Source of the DNA: Massospora cicadina
Lineage: Eukaryota; Entomophthoromycota; Entomophthoromycetes; Entomophthorales; Entomophthoraceae
Reading direction: 5' to 3'
Length of the DNA stretch: 64,000 nt
Assembly: GCA_022478985.1 (NCBI GenBank)
Contig: JAKSZP010006712.1
Span: forward strand, 1-64,000
Both the position numbers and the translations under genes were made by a program. Positions 1 to 11,233 of the stretch are shown here, piece by piece; position 1 is the stretch's first letter, and each line of letters begins with the position of its first letter. The notes under the pieces were generated by a model. The model ran no database searches, was not told where the DNA came from, and worked only from the letters and a program-made list of their open reading frames with translations.

Positions 1-288
1 AGGAGTCTTACCCTATCATTCCTTCAGGTTTGGAGAAACTCGAGGGTGAGCAGGGGTCTAGCCCCAAGATTTTATTATATGTTTCAGTTTTTGGCTGTGA
101 TAATATCACCTGCGGAGGCCCCTATAAATATGGCGCCCAAAGCAATAGAATTTTCTTTGAATAGGGCGGGGCACACCACGGCCTCTCCCCTCGTTTTTGG
201 AGAATTTGAGGTTTTGGAGGAGTATATCCCCAAATCTAAATTAAAAAAGTTTCATCTGATTAGTTTCCCCTCTGAAACTCTTTCCTGA
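1..288 (+). other. Open reading stretch of unknown nature
   Basis: The frame is open from the first base to a stop at 286-288 (about 95 codons, first ATG at 46). The product has no motif I recognise, no signal peptide and no clear coding bias. It lies just left of the element A LTR and could be the end of a host exon or old transposon sequence. I do not assign a function. Confidence 0.15.
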
Positions 289-328
289 GAAACTAGCCAA
301 ATTATCCATGGGGGTGTTGGGCTTCCAT

Positions 329-1091
329 TGTAGGGCTTCCAATTTTAAGCTCAATGGTGCTATGCCCCAGAAGCCTGACAATTAATATTTGAAGCCAACT
401 AAGTCACAAAAAAGGTATTTTTATTTAAAAATGTGGCAAGTCACTGCTTATGTCCCATCAGATAGAGTATCCGTCCTATGGTAAGTATGGCGAAATGGAC
501 TTTTTGAAACTAATTACCAAAAATGATATATAAAAATAATGACAATACTTTATTATAGCATAAATTAGGGGTTTTTATATGTTAAAACTAACAATATAAA
601 CTCCAAAAGGAAAAGGATAATTATATTAGTGGGGGTGACATCTGGAAGGGACGCTCTTGGTTGGACGATGTATTCCTGATGTTATTTTGCCTTTATATCA
701 TAATTTTGATAAGGCAAAAATGGTGAGTTGAATACCCAAGATAGATGTGATTGGGGGTCACTTAGGTTGATCACTCAGTAGCTTCTTGTCCTCGCCCTTT
801 TTGGGTTTGTCTTATATTGCTGCCTCAAGTGCCACTTCCAGTAGTGGTTGCCTGACCTACTGATGATCTGTCATTTCAATTAGGTAGGAATTTACCTTGG
901 GGTATCTTAGCCTCAGTTTGATCTTTTGGAATAATCCTAGAGTTAATTTGAGCTATGCTAACTATTGATTTCTCTGGGTTTTTATAGAGGTATTTCCTAT
1001 AACCCCCTTCTTGGGTCTATATGTCAATTTGGTTGAGGGAGTCAAATGGTCAATATTCTTCTCATCAGGTCTGATATCCTGATATCTGACA
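329..1091 (-). repeat. Element A 3' LTR
   Basis: On the plus strand it runs from TGTAGGGCTTCC to TGATATCTGACA (TG...CA ends) and matches 7077-7833, 13286-14048 and, in reverse, 17774-18531. The boundary follows from comparing these copies. A local 13-bp near-duplication (around 315-341) precedes it and makes the outer edge uncertain by about 14 bp. Confidence 0.88.
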
Positions 1092-1109
1092 TCACACCAT
1101 TCAAGAATA

Positions 1110-2200
1110 TTGCCAGGAAAATACTAACACAAGAAATGGCTATGAATGCAGTTGATCATTACTCCAGTTATCTAAAGGCCTGATTGAGTTAATCTCCTCA
1201 TTTGTAAATGAAAGCATATGGCCTATCCCAGATGGAATCTAATTTTCCCTTGGGGTTTTAGTCAGTTGTGATGATATAGGACTAAATTTGTAATCTCAAA
1301 GGCGGATAAAGGTTGGCAAGTAGCATTTGCTGCTTGACCTTCCCTTGTAACCGTCTTGGCCAGATTTGTCATTGACTCTGACTGAAGCTCTATTCTCTTG
1401 GTATAATTTTCTTAGTGCTTTCTCAGACTCTTTGGTAATATCACTAGTAATTTCATGACTTAATAAGGATGGGATTCCAGGTTTTCTTCAAAATAAGGCC
1501 TTTAAGGGAGACATTTTGATAATTTAATTGAAACTTATCCAGTAAACCATCAATGCATTTGGTAGGTATTGGTCTAAGAGTAGAAGATTATTAGTGGCCA
1601 TCTTGCATAGTACTGAAACCAACATCCCGTTTTCTCTTTCTACATTTTTATTTTAGTTGATGGTTATTAAGGTGCTGATAATAGTTGTTGAGTTACCATG
1701 CTCATAGCTAAGATCCTCACAACTCTCGATGTAAAGTTCTTCTCATATTTGCATTTTAGATCCTGAGGGCAGCCATGCTTAGTAAATATGTTTTGATACA
1801 AAAAGTTAGTAGTAGCTTTAGCAGTCTGCGCGGGAATGGCAATTGCTTCAACCCATTTTGTGAAATGGTCAATCCCTACTAGGATGTATTGATTTCCTCC
1901 TGTGGATTCAGGTAGTGAAACTATAACATATAAACTTATGGTATGAAATGGCTGCTGAGAGGTCATGTGCTGATACTTGTACTTAGCCTATACAGCGTCT
2001 GCTTTTTAAAAATGATGCAAGTGTTTAAGACTTCCACTACAAAGTCCAATATTCCTTTCCAATAGTAGCAATCATTGATCCACTCATAAATTTTTCTGAA
2101 TTTTCCATATCCCAAGGTATTGTGGGCTTCCATTATGACTAGAACCCATTCCAAAGGTTGCAAGTAAGGTAGCCAGTCATTTCTGTTTTCCTTGTAAAAT
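1110..2200 (-). pseudogene. Element A integrase (broken)
   Basis: Fragments at 1963-2163 carry the remains of the HHCC zinc-binding region. The core at 1667-1966 retains the recognisable stretch VGIDHFTKWVEA and the KHGCPQ motif. In functional relatives in this window (C) the first catalytic Asp lies in DVVGPLP and the second in DNGTNF. Here the first reads as a Tyr-containing stretch and the second is lost (YEKNF). Multiple stops separate the pieces. It would have inserted element cDNA into chromosomes. Confidence 0.8.
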
Positions 2201-2285
2201 AATTCAATGAGAACCTTCTATATTTCGAGCATGTCATCTAAGAATCTTCTGAACTTCTTGATCTTCATTCTCCCATGGTCTGGCT

Positions 2286-2830
2286 TCATGAGTAGGTCAT
2301 GTAACTTTTAGCTTCGCTATTACCAATATATAGAAGAGGCAGTTGAGTCAGGCCATCTACGTCATATGTTTTGTTCCAACTCAGTGGATGATATGCATGT
2401 TTTAGTGATGAAGCTTGAGAGCTCATCTGGCTAGTCTTCCTGTCAGATCCTTCATGTTTTGCATCTACTTTAGGGAAGCATGGTCTGTCAAAACCATAAA
2501 GATTGTACCATACATGAAGGTCTTGAAATGTTTTACCGCCAGAAAAACAGCTAAGCATCCTTTCTCCATGACACTATAATTTTTACCAGCTTTATAAGCG
2601 TTCTTCTATAATATGATACCAGGTGGTCAATGCCGTTCTCATCCAGTTAAGAAAGGATGGCGCCTACGGCTTAGTCATAGGCGTCAGTAGACAGTATTGA
2701 TGGCTTCCAATAATCCAGTTGATGTAAGATTAGTCATTCTTCAACAAAATCTTCAATCACTAAAATGCAGTCTGTTGTTCTACTCCACATATAAAAGGGG
2801 TGTTTTTGGAAAGCATTCAGACAGGAGGTT
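2286..2830 (-). pseudogene. Element A RNase H (broken)
   Basis: Between RT and integrase, minus-strand fragments match the gypsy RNase H and connection region. The TDHASL-type motif survives as LTDHASLK in a shifted frame near 2480, followed by RLARWALKL near 2420. At least two frameshifts are needed to join the pieces. RNase H removes the RNA strand during reverse transcription. Confidence 0.72.
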
Positions 2831-3570
2831 CAGCAGATAGAGCAAAGTTAGGAAAAATAATGGTAATATCCAATCATTCCTAAGAAAACCTGTATGTATC
2901 AGAGGCTCTTCAGCTCGTTCATCTTGAAGATTGCTTCAACCTTTTCATACAAGGGTTAAATCTCTTCCCGCAATATGGCATGTCCTGAAAATTCCAAGTC
3001 CTGCTGGATAAAGATACATTTTGCAGATTTTAGTTTGATATGATTCTCTCTCAGTCATTGGAACATTGGCTTGAGTTGGTCTATATGCTTGGTAACAGTT
3101 TTAGAAAACACCGTTATGTCATCTAGGTACATGATCACACATCTTAGTTTAAGATCTTGCATGATGTGATACATCACTTGTTGAAACAAGGTGGGAGAGT
3201 TACATAATCCCTGAGGGAGCCTTATAGGCTGGAATAGTCTTTCCATGCAAATCAACGCGCATTTTCTTGGTCTTCAAGCGAAAGATCCATATGACAATAA
3301 CCATTGGCAAGGTCCATTTCAGAAAAAGATCTAATTCAGAGAGTCAGTCCAGAGCATCATCAATCCTTGGAATCAAATAACTGCCCTTCTTAGTGAGGCT
3401 ATTTAGCTTCATGTAATCCATCACTATTCTGTGACCACCGTTCTTCTTTTTTTATAAACAACAGTGGGGACAACCATGGACTCCATGAGGGCACAAGTAA
3501 GCCAGCATCCAATAACTGTTTGAGCTCAGTCTTAATGTATTGCTCTTTACCTTCAACCTCCTATATAGCT
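2831..3570 (-). pseudogene. Element A reverse transcriptase (broken)
   Basis: The minus strand contains the RT N-terminal landmark SPWLSPLLFIKK (about 3450-3500), MDYMKLNSLTKK, then LPQGLCNSPTLFQQVM and the catalytic box YLDDITVFS within 3055-3255. The Asp pair of the YxDD box is intact, but the frame is broken at several places. Order and spacing are those of Ty3/gypsy RT. Confidence 0.85.
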
Positions 3571-3759
3571 TCAATTGGATTGGTGTTGAATCTCTTATGT
3601 TGATATTATTTGTCAGGCTTTCATGTGACCATAGTCAACATCTGACGTTGAGAAAATTTCTGATAGTCCTTGAGTAGTTGGTGTACTTTCTCAAATTTCT
3701 CCTGTTTTAACCTATCAGATATTTGGACTTATGGGATAGCGCAAATTAAATTTTCACCA

Positions 3760-4170
3760 GGAAGGCCAAAATCAAGGTGAGTACCAATAAAATGCACATT
3801 ATTGATTTTATCAATGGGATATAATTGACCTTCCCCAATTTCTTGATATTTCTTGACAGGATAACTTTATTAGTTAATTTTTAAGTAATAGCCCAATAGG
3901 CAGCTGATAAGCTGGATTGAGAACTCCTGAAAAAACTCTTGGTTTAAACCCACTTACTCCATCAATACCAGTAATTATAGAAGTTTGGGGGTATATGAAG
4001 GTTATGTTGGTAGAAACCACTCTTTGTTCTCCCAGTTTAGTTTTTACCTCCTTGGTGGCATAATATGGTATAACCTCAAATGAATCTATTGAGTCATGTA
4101 GTTTTTTTGTGGTTCTTACAGAGGCAGAATATCTCAAAGGTAAAGCATAAACGGGGTACTCAACCAAAAA
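3760..4170 (-). pseudogene. Element A dUTPase-like domain between protease and RT
   Basis: An open stretch (3874-4167) lies between protease and RT, where simple gypsy elements have only a linker. Its motif GVLNPAYQLPIGLLLKN resembles the dUTPase block with consensus GVID-x-DYRGE-x-x-VLL-x-N, with an upstream GIDGVSGFKPRV stretch. Equivalent stretches occur at the same place in C, D, E and G. The Asp of the active-site block is Asn here, so enzymatic activity is doubtful. The dUTPase fold is inferred from motif reading only. Confidence 0.5.
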
Positions 4171-4199
4171 AAGGGTAATAATTCTTGCTAGGAGACTTT

Positions 4200-4530
4200 A
4201 TCATCTAATACAAAGAGAACTTTATAATTGAGGAGCGATAATTATCCTTCTTTCAGATTGATAACTTCTTAATATCTGGACTTAAATTGCATCATGATGA
4301 TAATATCATATTGACTGTTGTAAAGGGCAGCAGTGGGAGCTAAAAATACTAATTTGCCAACTCATATTGGCAGAGATGAATATGTATCTATTGCCATGGT
4401 GTTATTAAGATTAACGGTACTTTACTTTTGAGTGTATTCAAGGTCTAGGCGAGCTTGATCATCTTTTTGAGTCAAGACAATTAAACGTTGATAGGTGATC
4501 CCAAATATAAGATAGCCATAACTTGGACCT
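4200..4530 (-). pseudogene. Element A aspartic protease with substituted catalytic residue
   Basis: After the Gag C-terminus the minus strand reads AILYLGSPINV, aligned with IIDSGAPLNII of element C and IIDMGAPVNII of G. The catalytic Asp position is Tyr (codon complement at 4505-4507). Downstream pieces up to 4200 in other frames include a stretch matching the flap and C-terminal half (SLPI...LFLAPT). Element D has the same Asp-to-Tyr change. Confidence 0.7.
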
Positions 4531-6990
4531 TTTGAATCACCAATTTCGCTTTGGTAATGGTTCCTCCAAACTTCAATGGAAGGGCTAACACCTCCTTAAG
4601 GCAGAACATTACATTGAGCTTTCTGGCAGTCTCAGGATACTTCTTCTTGATTCCAGCAGACTGTAGACACTTGAGATGGGTCAGATCAACAGGGCGGTGC
4701 TGATCTTCATCGCTGGCTGTATAAATTATTTGAGGGCACCCTATAATCCAACTGATATAGGTGCCTTCAGAAACCTGAGAGTCGTCAATACACTTGGCAT
4801 CCAAATGGTCCATAATGGCGAGCTCAGCGGGTGACCCTAAAAAATAATAACCTGAATGCTCGTGACCCACTTCAGAGTCATCATTGGCTTTGTTTTCAAT
4901 GCAAGCGAGGTGAGCAATCAGCAATGTTTTGCTTTCAGATACTTTGGGTTAGTCAGCTTGAGAGTTACTTGACCCTAAGCTGACCTTTTCACTGATTGAC
5001 AAGGGTAGGATTCTTCTTAAAACACATATACTCAGTATGGTTGGTCCTCTTGCAGTAGTTGCATCATGGATTTTCTTTTTCTTAAAATCTGCTTCAATCC
5101 AGGTATACCTCTGGGCTTCATGAAAGGCTTTTTGTGAGGTCCGTGACTTGTGTATGTAAACTACATTGAGAAGGGATTCTTTAATGTCTGAGACAGATTT
5201 GAAGATTTGTTTAATAGATGTGACGTCATGGCTAGATCAGGTTTACTATGTATACCAGCAATGACAGTGGATACGGCATTATCTAGAGTCAGCATCTTTG
5301 AGGTTAACAGTGTTTGAACCTCTATATAAAAACAGTCAGCAGATTCAGCTAGGGCTTCATTTTAGTTCAGCGCAATTCTCATGAAGGCCTGTTTCTTCAT
5401 ACTTAGGCTCTGCTTTGACCTGAATTCCTTGATGAGTGCCTACTTTACTTATATCCAGGTATGCAGGTCATCCATATGATGCACCATAACCTCTTGAGAT
5501 ATATGACTCAAACAAAATAAAATATGCTCAACCTTTTGATAAACAGTCACACCTTCCATCATAGCTTCATAGACATAGAGGAAAGATGTGATACTCCCTT
5601 CACCAGATGTAAGCTTGTCCTTTATTGTAGGCTTGAAATTAGTGGCCTCCAATTTGGTAATAGATGTACTCCAGGAGCTTTGGATCAAAAAAATTTTAGC
5701 TCTTACATTGTTCTGTTAAACTTGATGTTCGAGTCATTGGAGTTGGTCCTGTAGAAGGTTAAAATGTTGCTCCATTTCCTCCAGGGTAAGTCTTGGAGTA
5801 ACATCCAGTATAGTGTTTCTTCTCTCAAAAACCACTTTATTATTCTCCAAGTTCTTAACACGTATGATCAGATCATGAATCTGTTGGCAAGTGGATTAGC
5901 ATTATGTTCACAATAGCTTGTTCTTAACATCCAATACTTCAATGCATCGATTAAAGTTCTCCTTCATCTCCTTGCATTTGGTGTTCTGAGGAGGCTTGTT
6001 AGTCTTGGCTTTTAACTGTTTTGTGAGAGTATTCCAATGTTTCTCAGCTTCATTGAGGCAACAATAGACTTTATTAATATCCTCTTGACTGGGGGATTTT
6101 CCTCTCAAGTCACTCTTCAATTTATTTGGTTGATAAGTAATGGATAGAGTAGATGCCTGAGTCACATGGGTTGCTAACTCCTGTTCAACCTGAGCTACTA
6201 TAGAAATGATTTTTGTGACACTGATTAAGTATTAGAGGTTCGATGGGCCTCCAGCTCATCATTTTGTCATAGGCTTGTTCTAGCCTTGCCTTAAGAATGA
6301 AAAGTTGCTCTTTATCCTGGTGACAACTTGTAAACTTGAGTTGCCATTTTGCCATGAACTTTACTATCTTGTCGATGGAGCTCTTCAGTATAGGCATTAT
6401 GTATCACTTGGTATTTTCACTTGAATCCATAATATCTTTTTTGAAGAATCTTCACAACTTCCTCCTCATACTTGATAGCACCAGAATTAATCGTCCCCAT
6501 TTGATCATGGAGCTGAATAATGTAGGAACGGTTTGCTTTGGTCAAACAGCAGTTGTCCCCTATACTATGTGATGCTATATTATATACCTGCTCATAGGCA
6601 ATCCATAAGCCCCCTTGTGTACCAATATGATGGTGAAGTTCCTTGTTATGGGCTCCTATTAAATGCACGATATGATAAATCTCAAATTGTAAAAATTGCA
6701 TGATATAGTGAGATAAATTTGCGCTTGATTATAACTCTCTGGGAGAGCAGTGGATTAATACATGTTCATGAGAGTCTTGTACATAGCAGAAGCCCTTTTG
6801 CAGTTTCCTCTTTCTCCTGGGTTAATGATTCCATGAAGTAATGCTTTAACTCTTTCATTAGAGATCCAAGTAAGATGATGAAATTTGGGAATCTTTATAG
6901 GATTTTCTTAAACTTACAAAAGTGACAATGGGTGCGCTTCCCATTTTGTCATCTTCTTCACTGTTTCTATTGTGCACCCAGAAGGTTACA
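4531..6990 (-). pseudogene. Element A Gag (broken, with CCHC zinc knuckle)
   Basis: Fragments at 6417-6701, 6185-6397, 5908-6165, 5449-5688 and 4531-4924 form a long Gag. The N-terminal part is Lys/Glu-rich and coiled-coil-like. A capsid-like stretch lies at 5449-5688. A perfect zinc knuckle C-x2-C-x4-H-x4-C (CNYCKRTNHTEYMC) is encoded by 5022-5063. Several frameshifts separate the parts. Gag would form the particle in which reverse transcription occurs. Confidence 0.72.
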
Positions 6991-7056
6991 CTATCAAACA
7001 TATTGTCTTCCATTGTGCAATTAATTTACTGAAGGTATCATTAAGCGTTGGCTGAG

Positions 7057-7073
7057 CCCTGTAGTGAGCACCA
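7057..7073 (-). other. Element A primer-binding site
   Basis: On the minus strand TGGTGCTCACTACAGGG starts 3 nt inside the 5' LTR. It begins with TGG, complementary to a tRNA CCA end, and recurs at the same place in elements B, E and G. Confidence 0.75.
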
Positions 7074-7076
7074 TCC

Positions 7077-7833
7077 TGTCTCACTTCCAATTTTGTGGCT
7101 TGATGTTGATGTGCCCAAGAAGCCCAACTTTCAATATTTAAAAAAGTCTAAAATTAATGACAAGTACATTATTTTTTTGAAAGTATTAAGTAACACTTAG
7201 GCCCCATCAGCTAGAGTATCCATCCTATGGTAAGTTCAGCAAAAGGACATATTGAAGTCAAGTACCAAAAAGAGATATAAAAATAACAGTGTACTTTGCT
7301 TTAGTATCAAATTGGGGCTTCATATGTTACACATAACAATGTAAACCCCTATATGGAAAAGGACTAATAAAATTTATGGAGGGAGGAATCCAGATGGGAG
7401 GCTCTTGCTCAGGTGATGCATCAAGATTGTAAAAGGCCTTTGTAGCATATTATTGATAGGGAGAAAAGGTATTCTAGATGTACCAAAATTGGATGAGACT
7501 TGGTATCACTTAGGCCAACCAGTGGGCGGATTTCTAATTCTTACCCTTTTTCAAATACATATTAATTTACTGCCTCATTGCCATCTAGTATAATGATCAA
7601 CTGAAATTTTGATGATCCTCCCTTTTAATTAACCATGATTTCATATCAGGGTATTTTTGGCTTTAATCAGTATGATGGAATTTTCCTAGCATTGATTTTC
7701 TTTATAAACTATTAATTATTTGGTATAATTAATTGATGGGATTCCTTTAAACCTTCTTGAGTCTAGGCATCAATTTTTTGTGGGAGACATTTGTCAAATA
7801 TTCTTTTCATCATATCCAATACTCTGATATACA
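7077..7833 (-). repeat. Element A 5' LTR
   Basis: Plus-strand ends are TGTCTCACTTCC and CTGATATACA. It is collinear with the LTR at 329-1091 but clearly diverged, which fits an old insertion or LTRs from different copies. Confidence 0.87.
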
Positions 7834-8040
7834 AAAAAGTTCATCCTAATGTAATACCTTTCCACCATTCTTTAAATCAACTAAGCTTAAAGGATTCTTG
7901 GAGAGTCACAGCCCTTGCCAAAACCAACACAAGAATAGAACTGAAAGCAATATTGACTCAGGATTAGAAAATTTAAAGTCTAGTCAAATATGGGTGAACC
8001 CATTCACTAATGGATGAGCATAATTGTTACATGTGGACTT
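7834..8040 (-). other. Remnant of a second A-family 3' interior
   Basis: The stretch right of the LTR (CCACCATTCTTT... GCCAAAACCAACACAAGAA) resembles 1092-1200, the interior next to the 3' LTR of element A, in the same orientation. That would make LTR 7077-7833 shared between two copies. The similarity is moderate and judged by eye. Confidence 0.4.
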
Positions 8041-11000
8041 TTTCCAAGAGTAGAGGATATGTTACAGATAGTGATATAGATCCTGGTGCAGAATGACATA
8101 GGAATTCTAAATATATGGAAGTGACAGCACACCAGTAAATTATCTCACAAAAATACTGAGAGACTAATAAATCAATCAACAATGAGTAATTATAGCTTTA
8201 CTTCAGTTATTAAACTGCATTAGGTTCATAAGTAATAAAAATATCTAAAAAAGATAAAAATTATCAAGACAATTAAGTCCTAGTTATTCCAAACAGCTAA
8301 ATTTTTAGGTTTTGTAATTTAAAAAGTGCTTTTAAAATAGTGATGTAACTTATCTCTTGATTCATATGCCCTCTGAAGCTCAAAATTAGTTTAGCATGTA
8401 ATAGGTTTTACTTCTTGGGTATATTAGCACAGAAAAATCAAACAAATTTTTTTTAACCTTTTGCTTTTTTCAGTTTGATATGCTGAGTTAAATGGCAACC
8501 TTTATTTGTAATAACTTAGATGTATAGGTAACCTTAAATATTTATGCCAATTTCAAATTCAAAAATATCCTTATAAGATTTTATAAAACTACAAGCCATT
8601 AAGTTATGGAAAGAGAAAGATTTAACAAATTCTGCCACTATAATAGCTTAATTTTCAACTTTTTTTAGTTCAGTTTTACTTGTATTTTGCTTTATAAGTA
8701 CTTGCAAAACTCTCTAAACAATTTCTGTAAAGTTTATTTTTCTATATTTTTCCACTCAACTGTTTAACATCTAATTTAAAAGTTGCAATTGCAAAGGCCT
8801 CCTACTTTTCTATCATATGCAAAGTATTTCTGATCTAATATTTCTAGCAGAGTATACCTAAAATATTGAGGGGACTCCTATGTGTTAGCATTTAACAAAC
8901 AAATAAATCTTATGACACTGAAGGTGTAAAGTTTGAGACTAAATGCGTTACCTGATTACTAAAGCTTAGCCTATCTTCTCATGCTATCACCTTGCATCAA
9001 AGCAGAGCAGAAACTTATTGGCTATAAAGTTTGTAGTTATTTGGTGAGATTTTGCAAACTCAGATATAAAATCTTGCCTCAAATGGTACTCTGCTAATGT
9101 CTACACCATTTTTGCTGCATTTGAGAGTTAAGTAATTACCAATGCAGCAAAAATCTAATAAATTTTTTACTTTAGTAACGTTAATATAAGTTAGCGCTGA
9201 TAGGCTTAAAATAACAACTTTTTCTTTGCTGACTTCTATCTTATATGTTTTATTGAGCGTACTTGTTTTAAGGTTAGCTCAGCTTTATTACTCAATTAAG
9301 AGAGTATTAATAGTATTAGAATTAAGTTAGAAAAATTAATTTTTGGCTTTTATTAAAAATCTTTTATTATAGTACTAATTTTATATAAAACTCTGCTCTT
9401 TTAAGTTTTCTAAGATTATCTATATAAAATTGCTTTATAAATTATGCTTATCCCTTGAATCTGTTTTAAAACTATAATTATTCTTTCTGCTTACCGTTAT
9501 TACTGATTATATTCATCATTAAAAATTACTGTATGCTATAATCTTAACCATTTTACTGATTGTAAAAATCCTTCATTTTTTGGCCCTTAAATTTGTCAAA
9601 AATTTCTAAGCCAAGGTTTACACCTTTTTATAATTATTTTGGTCCTTTTCTGTAATATAAACATTCAGTAAGTTTTGGAATAAAATTTATGTAACCCTTA
9701 TTTCTTGTACGCATATATGCATATTTAAATCTACATCACCCTCATTTTTTGGACACATATGCATCAACTCATTGTTAGGGCTAACTATCCTAATACAGTT
9801 ATATAGATCCTAGATCATGACTCTTTATTATAAGCCGCTGAACTATAATATATCCTTTTTAGGAAATTTTGAAACTAAAGAATAGACTAATTTGATATAA
9901 AACCTACCTATTCTTAAGCTACAGTTCTGTATCTAGACCAATTTACTCCTATAAACTAGTCATTATCTAGAACTAGATATTAGGCAATCAAGCTAGAGTA
10001 CATTCTAAGATTAGATTAAGTAATTATAATTATTATGTAGCTCAAATTTCCGATTTTGCCCTACATATCAGAAACTTTAACAACTGTCTCTTACTATCAG
10101 CAATGGCTAGCTTTTTTATAATTTAATAGTATTAATCTAATTTCATTATACTATCTTAAATAGTAATTTATCAATCAGTATAAGCGTATTAAATTATCTA
10201 CAATGTTTAAAAAGTTAGAGGCGCAGAGACGTGTTATATCTATAGGGATAACTAGAACTAGTTGAAAAGCTATCTTCCATAACTCCAAAGTAAAAACTAT
10301 AAACTATTCGTCGGTTTGTATACTCAAATATTAAAGCGCAACTCAATGATGCTCTGATCTTATTTTTTAAAACCGGATAAACTTTAATTAAACTAAAGCC
10401 TCAAATGTTAACCCTAAAGCGGCAAATGCTATATATATTAATCGTACTTTCGAATTAGTTATTCAACTGCCAGGTCTAAGTAACACTTTGGTGTGTTTAT
10501 AAGTTTTAGTGATTTACTATAGCTTGTAATTACATAGTTTGATAGGAGCTTTAAATAAAGCACTTAAATTGTGATATATATAAGCTGCATTGAACTTGTG
10601 AACGGTTCAACGGTGATTGTAACAATTTTTAATTTTGTGGCTATATAAAGAGTGGTAAAGGTACGCTGCAAAAGTTTAGAATCGCCAGCAGTTATAAGTT
10701 TAAGCAAAAGCTTAAGTTTCTACTAGTTTATGATATTATATAATCACTAGAACTGTTTTATATGGCTAGTGCCACATGATTTAAAAATAGTTCATGTTTT
10801 GGTAATCAATAGCAAACGAGTACTATCTAATTCTTGACCTTAACTATTATTAAAAGTCAGTTACCTAAGCAATATATTTCCGCTATTAATGAATAAAAAC
10901 TCTTATACACCACCGACACATCAGATTTTATCTCCGAGCCTTCTACTCACAATCCAAACCATGCGTAAAGTTCGATTTTCAAGTTTATTTGTAAACGTCT

Positions 11001-11176
11001 CCAGCCTTGGAAGTTTCGCTGTTTGCTTTCAATAGGTCAACTCTACTCTGCCTTTTTTAAAATGGGTTCAGCCACATTTGCATAAAAAGTTTAATAAGTT
11101 AGGATATTCTTTAGCTATAAGTCAATTGACCGGACCAATTCAGTCGAATGGTAAGATCCGGGTTGAATGTAAGTAT
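8041..11176. other. AT-rich intergenic region
   Basis: About 3.1 kb without a convincing gene, RNA or transposon domain on either strand. The only structure I noted is the inverted repeat at 9108-9154. The final part is the upstream region of the peptidase gene. Confidence 0.6.
9108..9154. repeat. Perfect 14-bp inverted repeat (hairpin)
   Basis: ATTTTTGCTGCATT (9108-9121) and AATGCAGCAAAAAT (9141-9154) are exact reverse complements separated by 19 nt. The role is unknown. It could be a transcript hairpin or a relic of a small inverted-repeat element. Confidence 0.6.
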
Positions 11177-11184
11177 TATAAATA
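11177..11184 (+). promoter_or_regulatory. TATA box of the carboxypeptidase gene
   Basis: TATAAATA lies 50 nt upstream of the chosen ATG at 11234, a usual distance for a fungal core promoter with a short leader. Confidence 0.5.
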
Positions 11185-11233
11185 GGAAGTGATTGCAAGG
11201 GTATTACTACTGAAAGGAAAATTAAATTATAAC

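Larger units (their letters stand above)
329..7833 (-). mobile_element. Element A: decayed Ty3/gypsy LTR retrotransposon
   Basis: Two direct repeats of about 760 bp bracket a 6-kb interior that reads, on the minus strand from right to left, Gag, protease, dUTPase-like domain, RT, RNase H and integrase, the Ty3/gypsy order. A primer-binding site abuts the right LTR. Every coding part has stops or frameshifts, and catalytic residues of protease and integrase are lost, so the copy is dead. No 5-bp TSD is visible: the left flank is TCCAT and the right flank AAAAA. The sequence right of the element resembles the 3' interior of the same family, which suggests a recombined tandem arrangement. Element D is a second copy of this family. 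Confidence 0.92.

Noticed and set aside
329..7838. Target-site duplication for element A
   Set aside because: TCCAT on the left and AAAAA on the right do not match. No shift of the boundary produces a convincing pair.
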